Shown: positions 52,956-62,098 of the stretch, piece after piece
How positions within the stretch are numbered: position 1 is the stretch's first letter
Layout: the number at the start of each line of letters is the position of its first letter
Source of the DNA: Propionibacteriaceae bacterium
GTDB taxonomy: Bacteria; Actinomycetota; Actinomycetes; Propionibacteriales; Propionibacteriaceae
Length of the DNA: 64,000 bases
Reading direction: 5' to 3'
NCBI GenBank assembly: GCA_025965155.1
Contig: JAOPXN010000073.1
Location: 1 to 64,000, forward strand
Notes under the pieces: generated by a model
Told to the model about the DNA's origin: nothing
Databases searched by the model: none
Seen by the model: the letters and a program-made list of their open reading frames with translations, nothing else
Translations under genes and position numbers: made by a program

Positions 52956-53788
52956 CGCCGGATCGTTCGGCCGACCCCGGAGTCGTCGTTACCGGGAACC
53001 ACCGGCACGCCCAGCTCCAGCAGCAGACGATGCGCGTTGGCCACGACGTGAGGCATGCCAACCCAGCTCAGCATGTCCAGGTCGTTGGGCATGTCGCCGA
53101 AGGCAGCGACGTCGACTGCATCCACGCCGAGCCGGATACAGCAACGCCGGAGCATGGACGCCTTGCTGACTCCGGGCCCACTGACTTCGACCAGGCCGAT
53201 CCCGCCGGTCGCCGAGTGAGTCACCGTCAACGTGTCCCCAACGACTTTCCGTACCTGCTCCAGCAGATCATCCGGGCGCACCACGGTGTGCTGCACCAGC
53301 ATCTTGACGAACTGTTCCTGGTACGCGATCTGCTCTGCCGGACCGGTGAAGACGGTCGGGTCGGTCTCCTCCGCGGTACGCCAGGTCCGGTAGGCCGGCT
53401 CGTAACCGAACCGGACGCCGGACTCGAACGCGAACGCGGTACCTGGGACTGCCTCCCGGAGACGGCTGACGGCCTCCAGTGCGACCTCGGGGTCGATGAA
53501 CACCCGATCCAGCAGCTCACCGGTCCCTAGGTCGTACAGGGTGGCGCCGTTGCTGCTGATCACGATCGGGTGTGCGCCCGGAAGCCCGCGGATCACGTCC
53601 AGCCAGCGAACCGGACGCCCGGTGGCGAACAACACCGGGATACCGGCCGCCTGGGCCTCCATCACCGCCGCCGAGTTCAGCTCGCTGACGGTTCCGTCCG
53701 GGGACAAGAAGGTGCCATCCAGGTCGCTGACGATGAGCTTGGGGATCCGGTGACCAGCCCGGAGTGAGGCGCTCGCGGAGGCCGTCAC
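52943..53788 (-). CDS. Cof-type HAD-IIB phosphatase
   Basis: A 281-aa HAD hydrolase: LIVSDLDGTFLSPDG (Asp22, Asp24), VLFATGRP (motif II Thr), Lys in VSKASMLRRCC and GDMPNDLDML (motif IV). The cap is type IIB at about residues 90-200. Substrates are sugar phosphates, flavin or PLP in relatives. It overlaps both neighbours (4 bases upstream with the tail-repeat membrane protein, 13 downstream with the GT87-like gene) and hence belongs to a three-gene operon. Confidence 0.92.
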   Translation of the reverse strand: MTASASASLRAGHRIPKLIVSDLDGTFLSPDGTVSELNSAAVMEAQAAGIPVLFATGRPVRWLDVIRGLPGAHPIVISSNGATLYDLGTGELLDRVFIDPEVALEAVSRLREAVPGTAFAFESGVRFGYEPAYRTWRTAEETDPTVFTGPAEQIAYQEQFVKMLVQHTVVRPDDLLEQVRKVVGDTLTVTHSATGGIGLVEVSGPGVSKASMLRRCCIRLGVDAVDVAAFGDMPNDLDMLSWVGMPHVVANAHRLLLELGVPVVPGNDDSGVGRTIRRWLS

Positions 53789-54801
53789 AGCTTCGAGCCG
53801 GGCGTGTTGCCGTTGCCGCCGGACTCAGTTCCCGACGGGGACGGCGAGCCCTCTCCGCTCTGGGTGCCGGACGGGGACGGAGAGGCCGACGACGGCGACC
53901 CGGACCCCGACGGGCTGGGCGAGGGTGAACCTGACTGCGGCGACTGCGACCCGGACGGCGTGGGTGAACCCGACTGTGGGGAGGGTGAGCCCGACTGCGG
54001 CGACGGTGAGCCCGACTGCGGGGAAGGCGAGCTGGACTGCGGTGGTGGGCTGCCGGTCCCGCCGGTGGGTGGCGGCGGAGCCTGCGGCGGCTGGTTGCGG
54101 AAGATCAAGATCGCGATCAGCACCGCCAGAGCGGCGAGCAGCATCATCAGCAGCCAGGACACCAGGATGGTCTTCCAGCCCGCCCGGTCGTACCGGCCGG
54201 GCCACGGCAGCGGCCACAGCCGGGCCAGGCCCGGCCTGACCTGGTCGATCCAGTAGTGCCGGTAGTCCGGTCCGGCCGGGGCACCTTGGGGTGCCAGGGT
54301 GGCCAGCTGAACCTGGTCGAGGACGCGGTCGGCCTCGCGGGCGGCGGTCGGCGAACCGTCGTAGGCCAGCGCCACCCAGGGAGCCACCAGCCGCTCATCG
54401 GGGGCGACCGGGTCGTCATCCTCGGAGCGGAACTTACGGCCCAGCCGGCCCCAGTTCTGGCCGTGCCCGCCGCGTGCCAACACTGTGTCGATGTGCATCT
54501 CGTTGACCACGCCAGCGAGCCGGTCCCGCGCGGCCGCGTCGGCCGCGGCTCCCTCCGACAACAAGATGATCATGGCGGGCTCGTTGTCGGCGCTGTGCCC
54601 GGTGTAGGCCACCCCGGCCGCGGACGCGCTCAGCCGCGCGTCCAGCCAGAAATCGCCGATCTTCGGCGGATCGTCGGGCAGCAGCGGGCTCACCGGCACG
54701 TACGTATACGTCCCGCCCGCCCGGTCGGTACCAGGGTGCTGCGGCTCGTACGGTGCCTGACGACCCGGGTCGTCAGGCGGCGTGGTAGGCGATGACATCA
54801 C
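53785..54801 (-). CDS. Membrane protein with extracellular Ser-Pro-Gln repeat tail
   Basis: A 338-aa protein. The cytosolic part (residues 40-205) has a degenerate kinase-like look (IGDFWLDARLSASAAGVAY, AAADAAARDRLAGVVNEMH), without catalytic residues. One transmembrane helix (WLLMMLLAALAVLIAILIF) follows at about 220, and then an outer tail of over 100 residues built of SPSPQSG-type repeats ending in Gly/Ser/Glu. Such tails span peptidoglycan. The start could be the first or second ATG. It is first in the operon with HAD and GT87-like genes. Confidence 0.78.
   Translation of the reverse strand: MMSSPTTPPDDPGRQAPYEPQHPGTDRAGGTYTYVPVSPLLPDDPPKIGDFWLDARLSASAAGVAYTGHSADNEPAMIILLSEGAAADAAARDRLAGVVNEMHIDTVLARGGHGQNWGRLGRKFRSEDDDPVAPDERLVAPWVALAYDGSPTAAREADRVLDQVQLATLAPQGAPAGPDYRHYWIDQVRPGLARLWPLPWPGRYDRAGWKTILVSWLLMMLLAALAVLIAILIFRNQPPQAPPPPTGGTGSPPPQSSSPSPQSGSPSPQSGSPSPQSGSPTPSGSQSPQSGSPSPSPSGSGSPSSASPSPSGTQSGEGSPSPSGTESGGNGNTPGSKL
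53835..54060. repeat. Coding repeats for the SPSPQSG tail
   Basis: Imperfect copies of an about 21-base unit (on the plus strand GGTGAGCCCGACTGCGG-like) occur in rows at 53930-54040 within the gene at 53785-54801. They code for the Ser-Pro-Gln-Ser-Gly tail and are prone to copy-number change. They are not a CRISPR array. Confidence 0.75.
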
Positions 54802-55027
54802 CCCAATCTCACCACATTGGGTGGAAAAGCCTGTCGACGATCCGGACCGCGCCGCTTCGCCCGCTTGAGCGGGTCTGAGAGAATAAGGTCCGGGTCCGTC
54901 GCGACAGCGGGTAGTTTCGATACCTGCGTCCGTCTGGGGCCGGGGGACGGGGTCCGATGTCGGTCGGCGTAACCGGAGCAGGCTCGGACGCAGCGTACGA
55001 GTTTCGAACGCGAATCAGGAGAAATGA

Positions 55028-56092
55028 GTGAGCAGTCCCACGACCAGTCAGACCGGACAGGCCCAGGGCAACCAGCAGGCCGCGCAGGTGCTCGGCGAAG
55101 CGATCGCCCAGGTACAACGGGTCATCGTCGGTCAGGAGCACATGGTCGAGCAGTTGATGGTGGCTCTGCTTGCCAAGGGCCACTGCCTTCTCGAAGGTGT
55201 GCCCGGGGTGGCGAAGACCCTGGCTGTCCGTAGCTTCGCGACCGTGGTCGGCGGAGACTTCGCCCGGATTCAGTTCACTCCCGACCTGGTGCCTTCCGAC
55301 ATCGTCGGTACGCGCATCTACAAGGCGAGCCAGGAAGGGTTCGACGTCGAGCTCGGACCGGTGTTCGTCAACTTCGTCCTGGCCGACGAGATCAACCGTG
55401 CCCCGGCCAAGGTGCAGTCGGCAATGCTGGAGCTGATGGCCGAGAAGCAGGTGTCCATCGGCGGTCGCACCTACCCGGCACCGCAGCCTTTCATTGTCAT
55501 CGCCACCCAGAACCCGGTCGAGTCCGAGGGCGTGTACCCGTTGCCGGAAGCGCAGCGCGACCGCTTCCTGCTCAAGGTGGACGTGCCGTACCCGCGCGGC
55601 AACGAGGAGTTCGAGATCCTCCGCCGGATGAGTGTTGACCCGCCCAGCGCTCAGCCGGTGCTCAACCCCGACATGATCCTGCGCCTGCAGCGGCAGGCCT
55701 CAGAGGTGTTTGTGCACAACCTGGTTGCCGAGTACATCGTGCGGCTGGTGCTGGCGACCAGGACCCCGGCCGAGTTCAACATGCCGGACCTCACCTCGGT
55801 GATCCAGATCGGCTGCAGCCCGCGGGCCACTCTTGGCCTGGTTGCCGCCGCCCGTGCGCTTGCGCTGATCCACGGCCGCGACTACGTGCTGCCCACTGAC
55901 GTCCAGTCGGTGGCCAAGGACGTGATGTCGCATCGGCTGGTGCTGGGGTTTGACGCCGTCGCCGACAACATCGAGCCCGCCCAGGTGGTGGAGCGCATCG
56001 TCGCCATGGTGCCGCCGCCCACCCCGGTCTGGAACGCTCCACCGCAGCAGCCGAGCCAGAGCCACGGCCCGCGGCAGCCCGACTTCAACTGA
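55028..56092 (+). CDS. MoxR-family AAA+ ATPase
   Basis: A 354-aa AAA+ protein of the MoxR (RavA/CbbQ clade) group. Walker A is GVPGVAKT (57-64), Walker B FVLADEINR, sensor 1 ATQNP, and the Arg finger region PEAQRDRFLLKV. It starts at GTG 55028 after AGGAGAAAT. It is first in the operon MoxR-DUF58-VWA-VWA, in which the ATPase is thought to act as a chaperone loading metal or assembling complexes with the VWA partners; exact target unknown. Confidence 0.95.
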   Translation: MSSPTTSQTGQAQGNQQAAQVLGEAIAQVQRVIVGQEHMVEQLMVALLAKGHCLLEGVPGVAKTLAVRSFATVVGGDFARIQFTPDLVPSDIVGTRIYKASQEGFDVELGPVFVNFVLADEINRAPAKVQSAMLELMAEKQVSIGGRTYPAPQPFIVIATQNPVESEGVYPLPEAQRDRFLLKVDVPYPRGNEEFEILRRMSVDPPSAQPVLNPDMILRLQRQASEVFVHNLVAEYIVRLVLATRTPAEFNMPDLTSVIQIGCSPRATLGLVAAARALALIHGRDYVLPTDVQSVAKDVMSHRLVLGFDAVADNIEPAQVVERIVAMVPPPTPVWNAPPQQPSQSHGPRQPDFN

Positions 56093-56099
56093 AACGCCG

Positions 56100-57197
56100 A
56101 TGAGTTATCCGCCGCCCAACTCCGCCGGACCGGGTCATCGGACTGCCGGCGCAGTGCCGTCCGGGTTCGCAGCCCCGGCCGAATCGCTCGGAGCTGTGTC
56201 CTCGGTTGTTGGCGCTCCCACCCGGACGACCATCCCGCTGAACAAGCTGGCGCCGGAGGCGGCGCTGCGGCGGCTCGAGCTGACGATCGTCCGTCGGCTG
56301 GAGGGCTTCCTGCACGGCGACCACCTCGGCCTACTGCCCGGACCGGGCTCGGATGCCAATGACGCCCGGGTCTACCGGCCCGGGGAGGACGACGTGCGCA
56401 AGATCGACTGGGCGGTCACGGCGCGCACCACCGTCCCGCACGTACGTGACACCATCTCCGACCGGGAGCTCGAGGTATGGGGCCTGCTGGACGTCACTCC
56501 ATCGATGAACTGGGGGACCGAGGGAGTCACCAAACGGGACCTTGGGATCGCCGCGATCGCCACCATCGGCTTCCTCAGCCAGAAGATGGGCGACCGGTTC
56601 GGTGGCTACGTGATGCGCCCCGAGCGGCTGCGACGGCTCCCGGCCCGCTCCGGCCGGTCAGCCCTGTACGGGCTGCTGCGGACGATGCTGAACGAGCCGT
56701 TCGTGCCCGACCACGCGCGCGGCCCGATGACGCTGACCAACGCGGTCGAGCAGCTTTCCCGGACGCAGCGGCGTCGCGGTCTCCGGGTCGTCGTCTCCGA
56801 CTTCCTGACCCCGGGCGACCATGAGCTGGACCCCAACGTGGAACCGGAGTGGGAACGCGCGATGCGCCGGCTTGCGGTGCGAAACCAGGTTCTCGCGATC
56901 GAGGTCGTGGACCGGCGCGAGGTGGAGTTCCCCGATGTCGGCGACATGCTGATTCGCGACCCGGAGACCGACTTTGAACGCTATGTGAACACCGCCGACC
57001 CGGCGGCCCGTTCCAGGATGGATGCAGCCAGCGCCGCGCAGCGGGAACGAATCAGGATCTCCCTTCGTCGTGCAGGTGTCGGGCACATCCAGCTGAGGAC
57101 CGACCGGGACTGGGTGCAAGACATTGCCCGGTTCGTCCTGGCGTACCGCCGAGTGGCGAGAATGTTGCATGCACCGCCGCAGGGAGTAGCGAAGTGA
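56100..57197 (+). CDS. DUF58 protein (MoxR partner with VWA-like fold)
   Basis: A 365-aa protein. After a 45-residue Pro/Ala-rich start comes the helix RLEGFLHGDHLGLLPGPGSD, then the DUF58 hallmark VYRPGEDDVRKIDWAVTART, and a degenerate VWA domain with LLDVTPSMNWG (MIDAS-like DxTxSM) and RVVVSDFLTPG. No membrane helix is seen. ATG 56100 follows the MoxR stop by seven bases, and the GTG of the next gene overlaps its stop. DUF58 proteins accompany MoxR in nearly all bacteria and are probably its direct partner. Confidence 0.94.
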   Translation: MSYPPPNSAGPGHRTAGAVPSGFAAPAESLGAVSSVVGAPTRTTIPLNKLAPEAALRRLELTIVRRLEGFLHGDHLGLLPGPGSDANDARVYRPGEDDVRKIDWAVTARTTVPHVRDTISDRELEVWGLLDVTPSMNWGTEGVTKRDLGIAAIATIGFLSQKMGDRFGGYVMRPERLRRLPARSGRSALYGLLRTMLNEPFVPDHARGPMTLTNAVEQLSRTQRRRGLRVVVSDFLTPGDHELDPNVEPEWERAMRRLAVRNQVLAIEVVDRREVEFPDVGDMLIRDPETDFERYVNTADPAARSRMDAASAAQRERIRISLRRAGVGHIQLRTDRDWVQDIARFVLAYRRVARMLHAPPQGVAK

Positions 57198-58159
57198 TTC
57201 CAGAACTGGCGTTCCTGGCGCCGGAGCGGCTGCTCATCCTGCTCGTCATTCCGTTGCTGATCGCTGCCTACATCTTTGCCAGCCGACGGAAGAACCGGCG
57301 CGGCATGCGCTTCACCAACACCTCGATGCTGGCGGTCGTGGTGCCCAAGCAGTCGCAGTGGCGCCGCCACGTCGCGGTAGCGCTGTCGATCCTCAGCCTG
57401 GTCACCCTAACTGCGGCCTTCGCCCGTCCGAAAACTCAGGTCGACGTACCGCGGGAGCGCGCTACCGTTGTGCTGGTGATCGACGCGTCGCTGTCCATGC
57501 AGGCCACCGACGTGCAGCCGACCCGGCTGGACGCGGCCAAGGCCGCGGCTGTGGATTTCGTCGAGAAGCTGCCGGAGAAGTACAACGTGTCGGTCGTCTC
57601 GATGGCCGGCAGCGCGTCGATCCTGGTGCCGCCGACGCTGGCGCACAACACGGTCGAGAACGCCATCAACAGCATCCAGCTCCAGGAGTCCACCGCCATC
57701 GGCGAAGGCATCGCGACCGCCATGCGCGCCCTCCAGCAGGCGCCCAAGGACCCGAACAAGCCCGACTCGGTCGCGCCCGGTGCGGTCGTACTGCTCAGTG
57801 ACGGGTCGAACACGGCCGGACGCGCGCCGCAGCAGGCAGCGGCTGAGGCGCGGAACGCGAAGGTGCCCGTCTACACCATCGCCTACGGCACCGAGAACGG
57901 CTATGTCGACCTGGACGGCAAGCGCGAGCCGGTTCCGGTGAACCATAACGAGATGAAGGAGATAGCGCAGATCAGCGGTGGCCAGTACTTCGCCGCGGCA
58001 ACTGCCGACCAGCTGAAGGACGTGTACGGCAACATCGGCTCCGAGGTCGGGTACGAGAAGGCCGACCGTGAGGTGACCTCCCGGTTCGCCGGCTACGGCC
58101 TCGCTTTTGCCGTCCTTGCCGCCCTCGGCGCAATCTCGCTGGGAGCCCGGTGGCCGTGA
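57194..58159 (+). CDS. VWA-domain membrane protein, BatA-like (copy 1)
   Basis: A 321-aa protein with two N-terminal transmembrane helices (LLILLVIPLLIAAYIFA; VAVALSILSLVTLTAAFA), an outer or cytosolic VWA domain with MIDAS motif VLVIDASLSMQATDV (DxSxS) and Thr/Asp sites in STAIGEGIATAM and VVLLSDGSNTAG, and a last helix at the C-terminus. It is like BatA/YeaQ-type partners of MoxR. The next gene is a close paralogue in tandem. The start GTG 57194 overlaps the DUF58 stop (GTGA). Confidence 0.94.
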   Translation: MIPELAFLAPERLLILLVIPLLIAAYIFASRRKNRRGMRFTNTSMLAVVVPKQSQWRRHVAVALSILSLVTLTAAFARPKTQVDVPRERATVVLVIDASLSMQATDVQPTRLDAAKAAAVDFVEKLPEKYNVSVVSMAGSASILVPPTLAHNTVENAINSIQLQESTAIGEGIATAMRALQQAPKDPNKPDSVAPGAVVLLSDGSNTAGRAPQQAAAEARNAKVPVYTIAYGTENGYVDLDGKREPVPVNHNEMKEIAQISGGQYFAAATADQLKDVYGNIGSEVGYEKADREVTSRFAGYGLAFAVLAALGAISLGARWP

Positions 58160-59142
58160 TGACCCTGACAACAATGGGCTTGGTGCCGATGCTGCAGTTC
58201 CTGGCACCCCAGCGGCTCTGGCTGCTGCTGTTGATCCCGGCGCTGGTGGTGCTGTACCTGCTGATGGTGCAGCGCAAGCGGGCCCGGACCAGGCAGGTCG
58301 GACGAACCATGCTTGACCTCGTCATCCCGCGCGAGACACCGTGGCGCCGGCACCTGGCCGTCGGACTGTCCATTCTGAGCCTGCTCACCCTGACCCTCGC
58401 CTTCGCCAAGCCCAAGGACCAGGTTCTGGTGCCCCGGGAGAGAGCGACCATCGTGGTCACCATCGACGTGTCGCTGTCGATGGAGGCGGCCGACGTCGAC
58501 CCGAACCGGCTGGAGGCGGCGAAGGCCGGCGCTGATGCGTTCGTGACCTCGCTGCCGCCGAAGTTCAACGTCTCGCTGGTCTCGTTCGCAGGTACGGCGA
58601 CGACGTTGGTGCCGCCGACGCTGGACCGGGGAGCGGTGACCGCGGCGATCAACTCGTTGCAGCTACAGCCGTCCACCGCCATCGGGGAAGGCATCTACAC
58701 CTCGCTGGCTGCCCTGGCGCAGGTGCCGCCGGATCCCGCCGACCCCAAGGCAGTGGTGCCGGCCCGCATCGTGCTGCTGAGTGACGGGAAGACCCAGGTG
58801 GGTCGACCCGCCGACCAGGCGGCGAAGGTTGCCCGCGACCAGAAGGTACCGATCTACACCATCGCTTATGGCACCGAGAACGGCTTCATCGAGGTCAGCG
58901 GCCGGCGCGAGCCGGTCCCGGTCGACCATGCCGAACTTGCCCGGGTGGCCAAGATCTCCGGGGGCGAGGCGTACTCGGCCGCCTCGGCCGGTGAGCTGAA
59001 AGAGGTGTACAAGGACATCGGCTCGTCCGTCGGCAAGGAGAAGGTGGACAAGGAGGTCACCTCGCGCTACGCCGGTTTCGGTCTCGGCTTCGCCATCCTG
59101 GCCGCGATGGGAATGATCTCCCTCGGGGCTCGCTGGCCCTGA
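58159..59142 (+). CDS. VWA-domain membrane protein, BatA-like (copy 2)
   Basis: A 327-aa paralogue of copy 1 in the same layout: two first helices, MIDAS VVTIDVSLSMEAADVDP, STAIGEGIYTSLAAL, IVLLSDGKTQVG, PIYTIAYGTENGF, and a last helix ending ISLGARWP as in copy 1. The ATG at 58159 shares its A with the stop of copy 1 (TGATG); GTG 58150 or 58156 are possible. The two copies differ mostly in loops near the MIDAS face, which would suit a heterodimer. Confidence 0.93.
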   Translation: MTLTTMGLVPMLQFLAPQRLWLLLLIPALVVLYLLMVQRKRARTRQVGRTMLDLVIPRETPWRRHLAVGLSILSLLTLTLAFAKPKDQVLVPRERATIVVTIDVSLSMEAADVDPNRLEAAKAGADAFVTSLPPKFNVSLVSFAGTATTLVPPTLDRGAVTAAINSLQLQPSTAIGEGIYTSLAALAQVPPDPADPKAVVPARIVLLSDGKTQVGRPADQAAKVARDQKVPIYTIAYGTENGFIEVSGRREPVPVDHAELARVAKISGGEAYSAASAGELKEVYKDIGSSVGKEKVDKEVTSRYAGFGLGFAILAAMGMISLGARWP

Positions 59143-59225
59143 CGACGGTATAGATGTCCAAGGCGACTGTCCTCGCCCGGCCGCCTGCAGCTGGCACCTG
59201 CCGCGGCACTACTGTGGGGACCATC

Positions 59226-59945
59226 ATGGGCCACATCGCGGATAATCTGGCGGCAGTACGGGCACGAATCGACAAGGCTTGCCGCGATGCTGGCCGTGAC
59301 CCAGCGGACGTTCGGCTGCTCCCGGTCAGCAAGACCCAGCGGCCGGAGGCGATCGAGGAAGCCTATGCGGCCGGTATCCGGCTGTTCGGTGAGAACAAGG
59401 TCCAGGAAGTCGCGGACAAGGCCGCACTCTTCGCCGACAAGCCGGACCTGGACTGGGCGGTGATCGGGCACCTGCAGACCAACAAGGCCAAGGTGGTGGC
59501 GCAGGTCGCGACGGAGTTCCATGCCCTGGACTCGGCCAAGGTGGCCGAAGCGCTGGATCGCAGGCTGGACAATGCGGGCCGCGATCTCGACGTCTTCCTC
59601 CAGGTCAACTCCTCGGGCGAGGAGTCGAAGTTCGGCTTGGACCCCGACGACGTCGAGCAGTTCGCCAAGTCGATGCGCCAGTACCGGTCACTGCGGGTTC
59701 GCGGGCTGATGACCTTGGCCGTCTTCTCCGACGACGCCGCTGAGGCGGCCGCCTGCTTCGCTCGGATGCAGGAGCTCCAGCGACGGCTGCAGAGCACCGA
59801 CCTGGCCGCGGGTAGCTACTCCGAGCTGTCGATGGGCATGTCCGGTGACTTCGAGCTGGCGATCGCGTACGGAGCCACTACGGTCCGGGTCGGGCAGGCA
59901 ATCTTCGGGGCCCGCCAGGAGCCGGATACGTATTGGTCCGCGTAG
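59226..59945 (+). CDS. yggS: YggS/PROSC-family pyridoxal-phosphate homeostasis protein
   Basis: A 239-aa PLP-binding TIM-barrel protein that keeps free pyridoxal phosphate in balance. The PLP Lys is Lys36 in LLPVSKTQ; LFGENKVQEVADK, WAVIGHLQTNKAKVV, VNSSGEESKFGLDPDD, LMTLAVFS and LSMGMSGDFELAIAYGATTV are family blocks, all intact. ATG 59226 is used since it gives the standard start; ATG 59154 is in frame but adds residues the family lacks. It lies 83 bases after the VWA gene and may still belong to that transcript. Confidence 0.94.
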   Translation: MGHIADNLAAVRARIDKACRDAGRDPADVRLLPVSKTQRPEAIEEAYAAGIRLFGENKVQEVADKAALFADKPDLDWAVIGHLQTNKAKVVAQVATEFHALDSAKVAEALDRRLDNAGRDLDVFLQVNSSGEESKFGLDPDDVEQFAKSMRQYRSLRVRGLMTLAVFSDDAAEAAACFARMQELQRRLQSTDLAAGSYSELSMGMSGDFELAIAYGATTVRVGQAIFGARQEPDTYWSA

Positions 59946-59961
59946 CCGCTGCGCGGCGGCT
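59944..59961. terminator. Hairpin between convergent yggS and S9 peptidase genes
   Basis: AGCCGC and GCGGCT pair around TGCGCG, starting at the yggS stop codon. Only a 6-bp stem, but position between convergent genes suits a two-way terminator. Confidence 0.4.
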
Positions 59962-59985
59962 GGTCGGCGTGACGGAGCCAGGGCC

Positions 59986-61926
59986 TCAGGTCGGCAGGTT
60001 CTCGATCGGTATGGCGGGCAGCTCGTCCGCGGGCGTGAAGCCGAACACCCGGCCCAGGAAGTAGAGCTGTGCCTCGATCGAGGCGCGGATGTTCTCCGCC
60101 CGCCGGAACCCATGCCCCTCGCCTGGGAAGACGATCAGCGCGACCGGTAGCCCCTTGCTTCGTGCGGCGGCCGCCATCGCCTCGGCCTGGTTCGGCGGCA
60201 CGACCTTGTCCTCGGAACCCTGGAGCAGCAGGATCGGGGCGTTCAGGTTGTCGACGTGGTGCACGGGGGAGCGGTCCCGATAGATCTCCGCGGCCTCCGG
60301 GTACGGGCCCACCAGCCCGTCGAGATAGCGAGACTCGAACTTGTGGGTGTCCTGGGCCAGCGACTCGAGGTCGCCGACGCCGTACAGGCTGATCCCAGCA
60401 GCGAAGACGTCGGTACTGGTGAGGGCCCGGAGCGTGGTGTAGCCGCCGGCGCTGCCGCCTTGGATGGTCAACCGGTCCGGGTCGGCCAGCCCTTGTTCGC
60501 CCATCGCGCGCGCTCCGTGGGCGCAGTCCTCCACGTCCACGATGCCCCAGTTGCCGTTCAGGCGTTGCCGGTAGGCCCTGCCGTAGCCGGCGCTGCCGCC
60601 GTAGTTGACGTCCAGCACGGCGAAACCACGTGACGTCCAGTACTGCACGTCGAGGTCGAAGGTGGCCGGCGAGAACGAGGTCGGTCCGCCGTGGGAGTAG
60701 GTGATCAGCGGCGGCAGGCTGCCGTTCGGTGCGGTGCAGTCGGGGTTTGTCGGCGGGTAGAACCAGCCGTAGACGGGTCCGTCAGTGCCCGACCAGGAGA
60801 CGGGACGTGCCACTGAGACGAGATTCTTCTCCACGGCGATCTCGCTGGAGCGGCGTACCTCGGTCCAGGTCCAGTTGGACAGCTCAAGCTTCGACAGTGC
60901 GACCGGCCGGTCCTCGAAAGTAACCACGGCGGCGGCGAGGTGATGGTTGGCCGCGAGCGCGGTGGTGCCGGACCCGGCGGGGATCGGCTTCAGCTCGCCG
61001 GTGGACAGAGTCAGCAACCCCGTGCTGGAGGCGCCGTTGCGGCTCCAGGTACAGATCAGGTGGTCATCGTCGACCACGGCGTAGGGCTGGGCACCGAGCG
61101 TCCACTGCGGCTCGCAGAACTCCGCCTCCGCCTCGTGAACCGAGCGGATGCCACGGTCGGAGAAGGTGTAGAAGTTCCACCAGCCGGTCCGATCGGAAAG
61201 GAAGGCCAGCGTTCCGGACGGCGTCCAGCGTGGCTGCACCGCCGACTCGGCGTCGCCCCCGGCGACCGTGTCCGGCTCGGCGGCAAGCCCGGCTTCGGTC
61301 GGCGCCGACCCGGTCAGCTTGGCGACCCGCAGCCTGGTGGCATCCCAGGGCATGTCGGGATGGTTCCATTCGACCCAGGCCAGCCTTCCGTCGGGTGCGA
61401 GTTCGGGGGTGGAGTAGAAGTCGGCCCCTTGACACAGCACTCGGCCCCCGTCGTGGTTGGGCCCGTTCAGGTCCAAGGCGACGATGGTGTTCACCGGTTC
61501 GCCGTGGCTTGAGTGGTCCTCCCGAACGGCCAGTACCAGGTTCCGTGTCGGATGCACCCGGAGATCTGCGTACCGCATGTCGGCGCCACACGGAGTGAGC
61601 GGTCGCGGCGGAGCGTCGTCGCTGAGCAGGTAGACCCGGCCGTCGTCGAAGGATGAGACCACAACGACGCCGTCCCGCACCGCGTACTCACCACCGCCGT
61701 ACTCGTGCACCCGGCTCCGCACGTAGAAGGGGGCGGGTGTCAGCTCGGTACGGGCCTGGTGCGGGGCCAGCCGCCACAGGCTGACTCGGCCACCCTGGTC
61801 GGCGCGTGCCTCGGTCCAGTAGAGGTCGTTCCCGTCGACCGCAGGCGTTCCCAGCCGGACCGAAGCCGAGGTCAGCATCTCGATCGAGATGGGCGAGGTC
61901 CAAGAGCCGTAGGGAGCATCGAACAT
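59986..61926 (-). CDS. S9-family prolyl oligopeptidase-type serine peptidase
   Basis: A 646-aa cytosolic enzyme (no signal peptide) with an N-terminal beta-propeller (about 40-390) and a C-terminal alpha/beta-hydrolase. The catalytic triad is Ser492 (IQGGSAGGYTT), Asp573 (GSEDKVVPP) and His605 (GEGHGFRRAEN). The block YSHGGPTSFSPATFDLDVQY is typical of the acylaminoacyl-peptidase branch. ATG 61926 was chosen since upstream in-frame sequence lacks family resemblance. Convergent to yggS. Confidence 0.94.
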   Translation of the reverse strand: MFDAPYGSWTSPISIEMLTSASVRLGTPAVDGNDLYWTEARADQGGRVSLWRLAPHQARTELTPAPFYVRSRVHEYGGGEYAVRDGVVVVSSFDDGRVYLLSDDAPPRPLTPCGADMRYADLRVHPTRNLVLAVREDHSSHGEPVNTIVALDLNGPNHDGGRVLCQGADFYSTPELAPDGRLAWVEWNHPDMPWDATRLRVAKLTGSAPTEAGLAAEPDTVAGGDAESAVQPRWTPSGTLAFLSDRTGWWNFYTFSDRGIRSVHEAEAEFCEPQWTLGAQPYAVVDDDHLICTWSRNGASSTGLLTLSTGELKPIPAGSGTTALAANHHLAAAVVTFEDRPVALSKLELSNWTWTEVRRSSEIAVEKNLVSVARPVSWSGTDGPVYGWFYPPTNPDCTAPNGSLPPLITYSHGGPTSFSPATFDLDVQYWTSRGFAVLDVNYGGSAGYGRAYRQRLNGNWGIVDVEDCAHGARAMGEQGLADPDRLTIQGGSAGGYTTLRALTSTDVFAAGISLYGVGDLESLAQDTHKFESRYLDGLVGPYPEAAEIYRDRSPVHHVDNLNAPILLLQGSEDKVVPPNQAEAMAAAARSKGLPVALIVFPGEGHGFRRAENIRASIEAQLYFLGRVFGFTPADELPAIPIENLPT

Positions 61927-62098
61927 GCGTGCCACTGTAACGAGCGCGGCCCACTGTGATTTCCGCCGCATACCTGTCGCTTTGGTACTGATGAGGCGGA
62001 TGGTGCACAATGAAGGTGGATTCGTCCAGTGAGACGCGAACTGAGGATGTCGGGGAAGGCAGCCCTCAATACGTCTGGTCTCGCCCCTGGGAGGATCC

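Noticed and set aside
53835-54060. Regular repeats that look at first like a CRISPR-type array
   Set aside because: Units are adjacent, imperfect and in frame within a coding region for a Ser-Pro-Gln tail; there are no spacers or cas genes.
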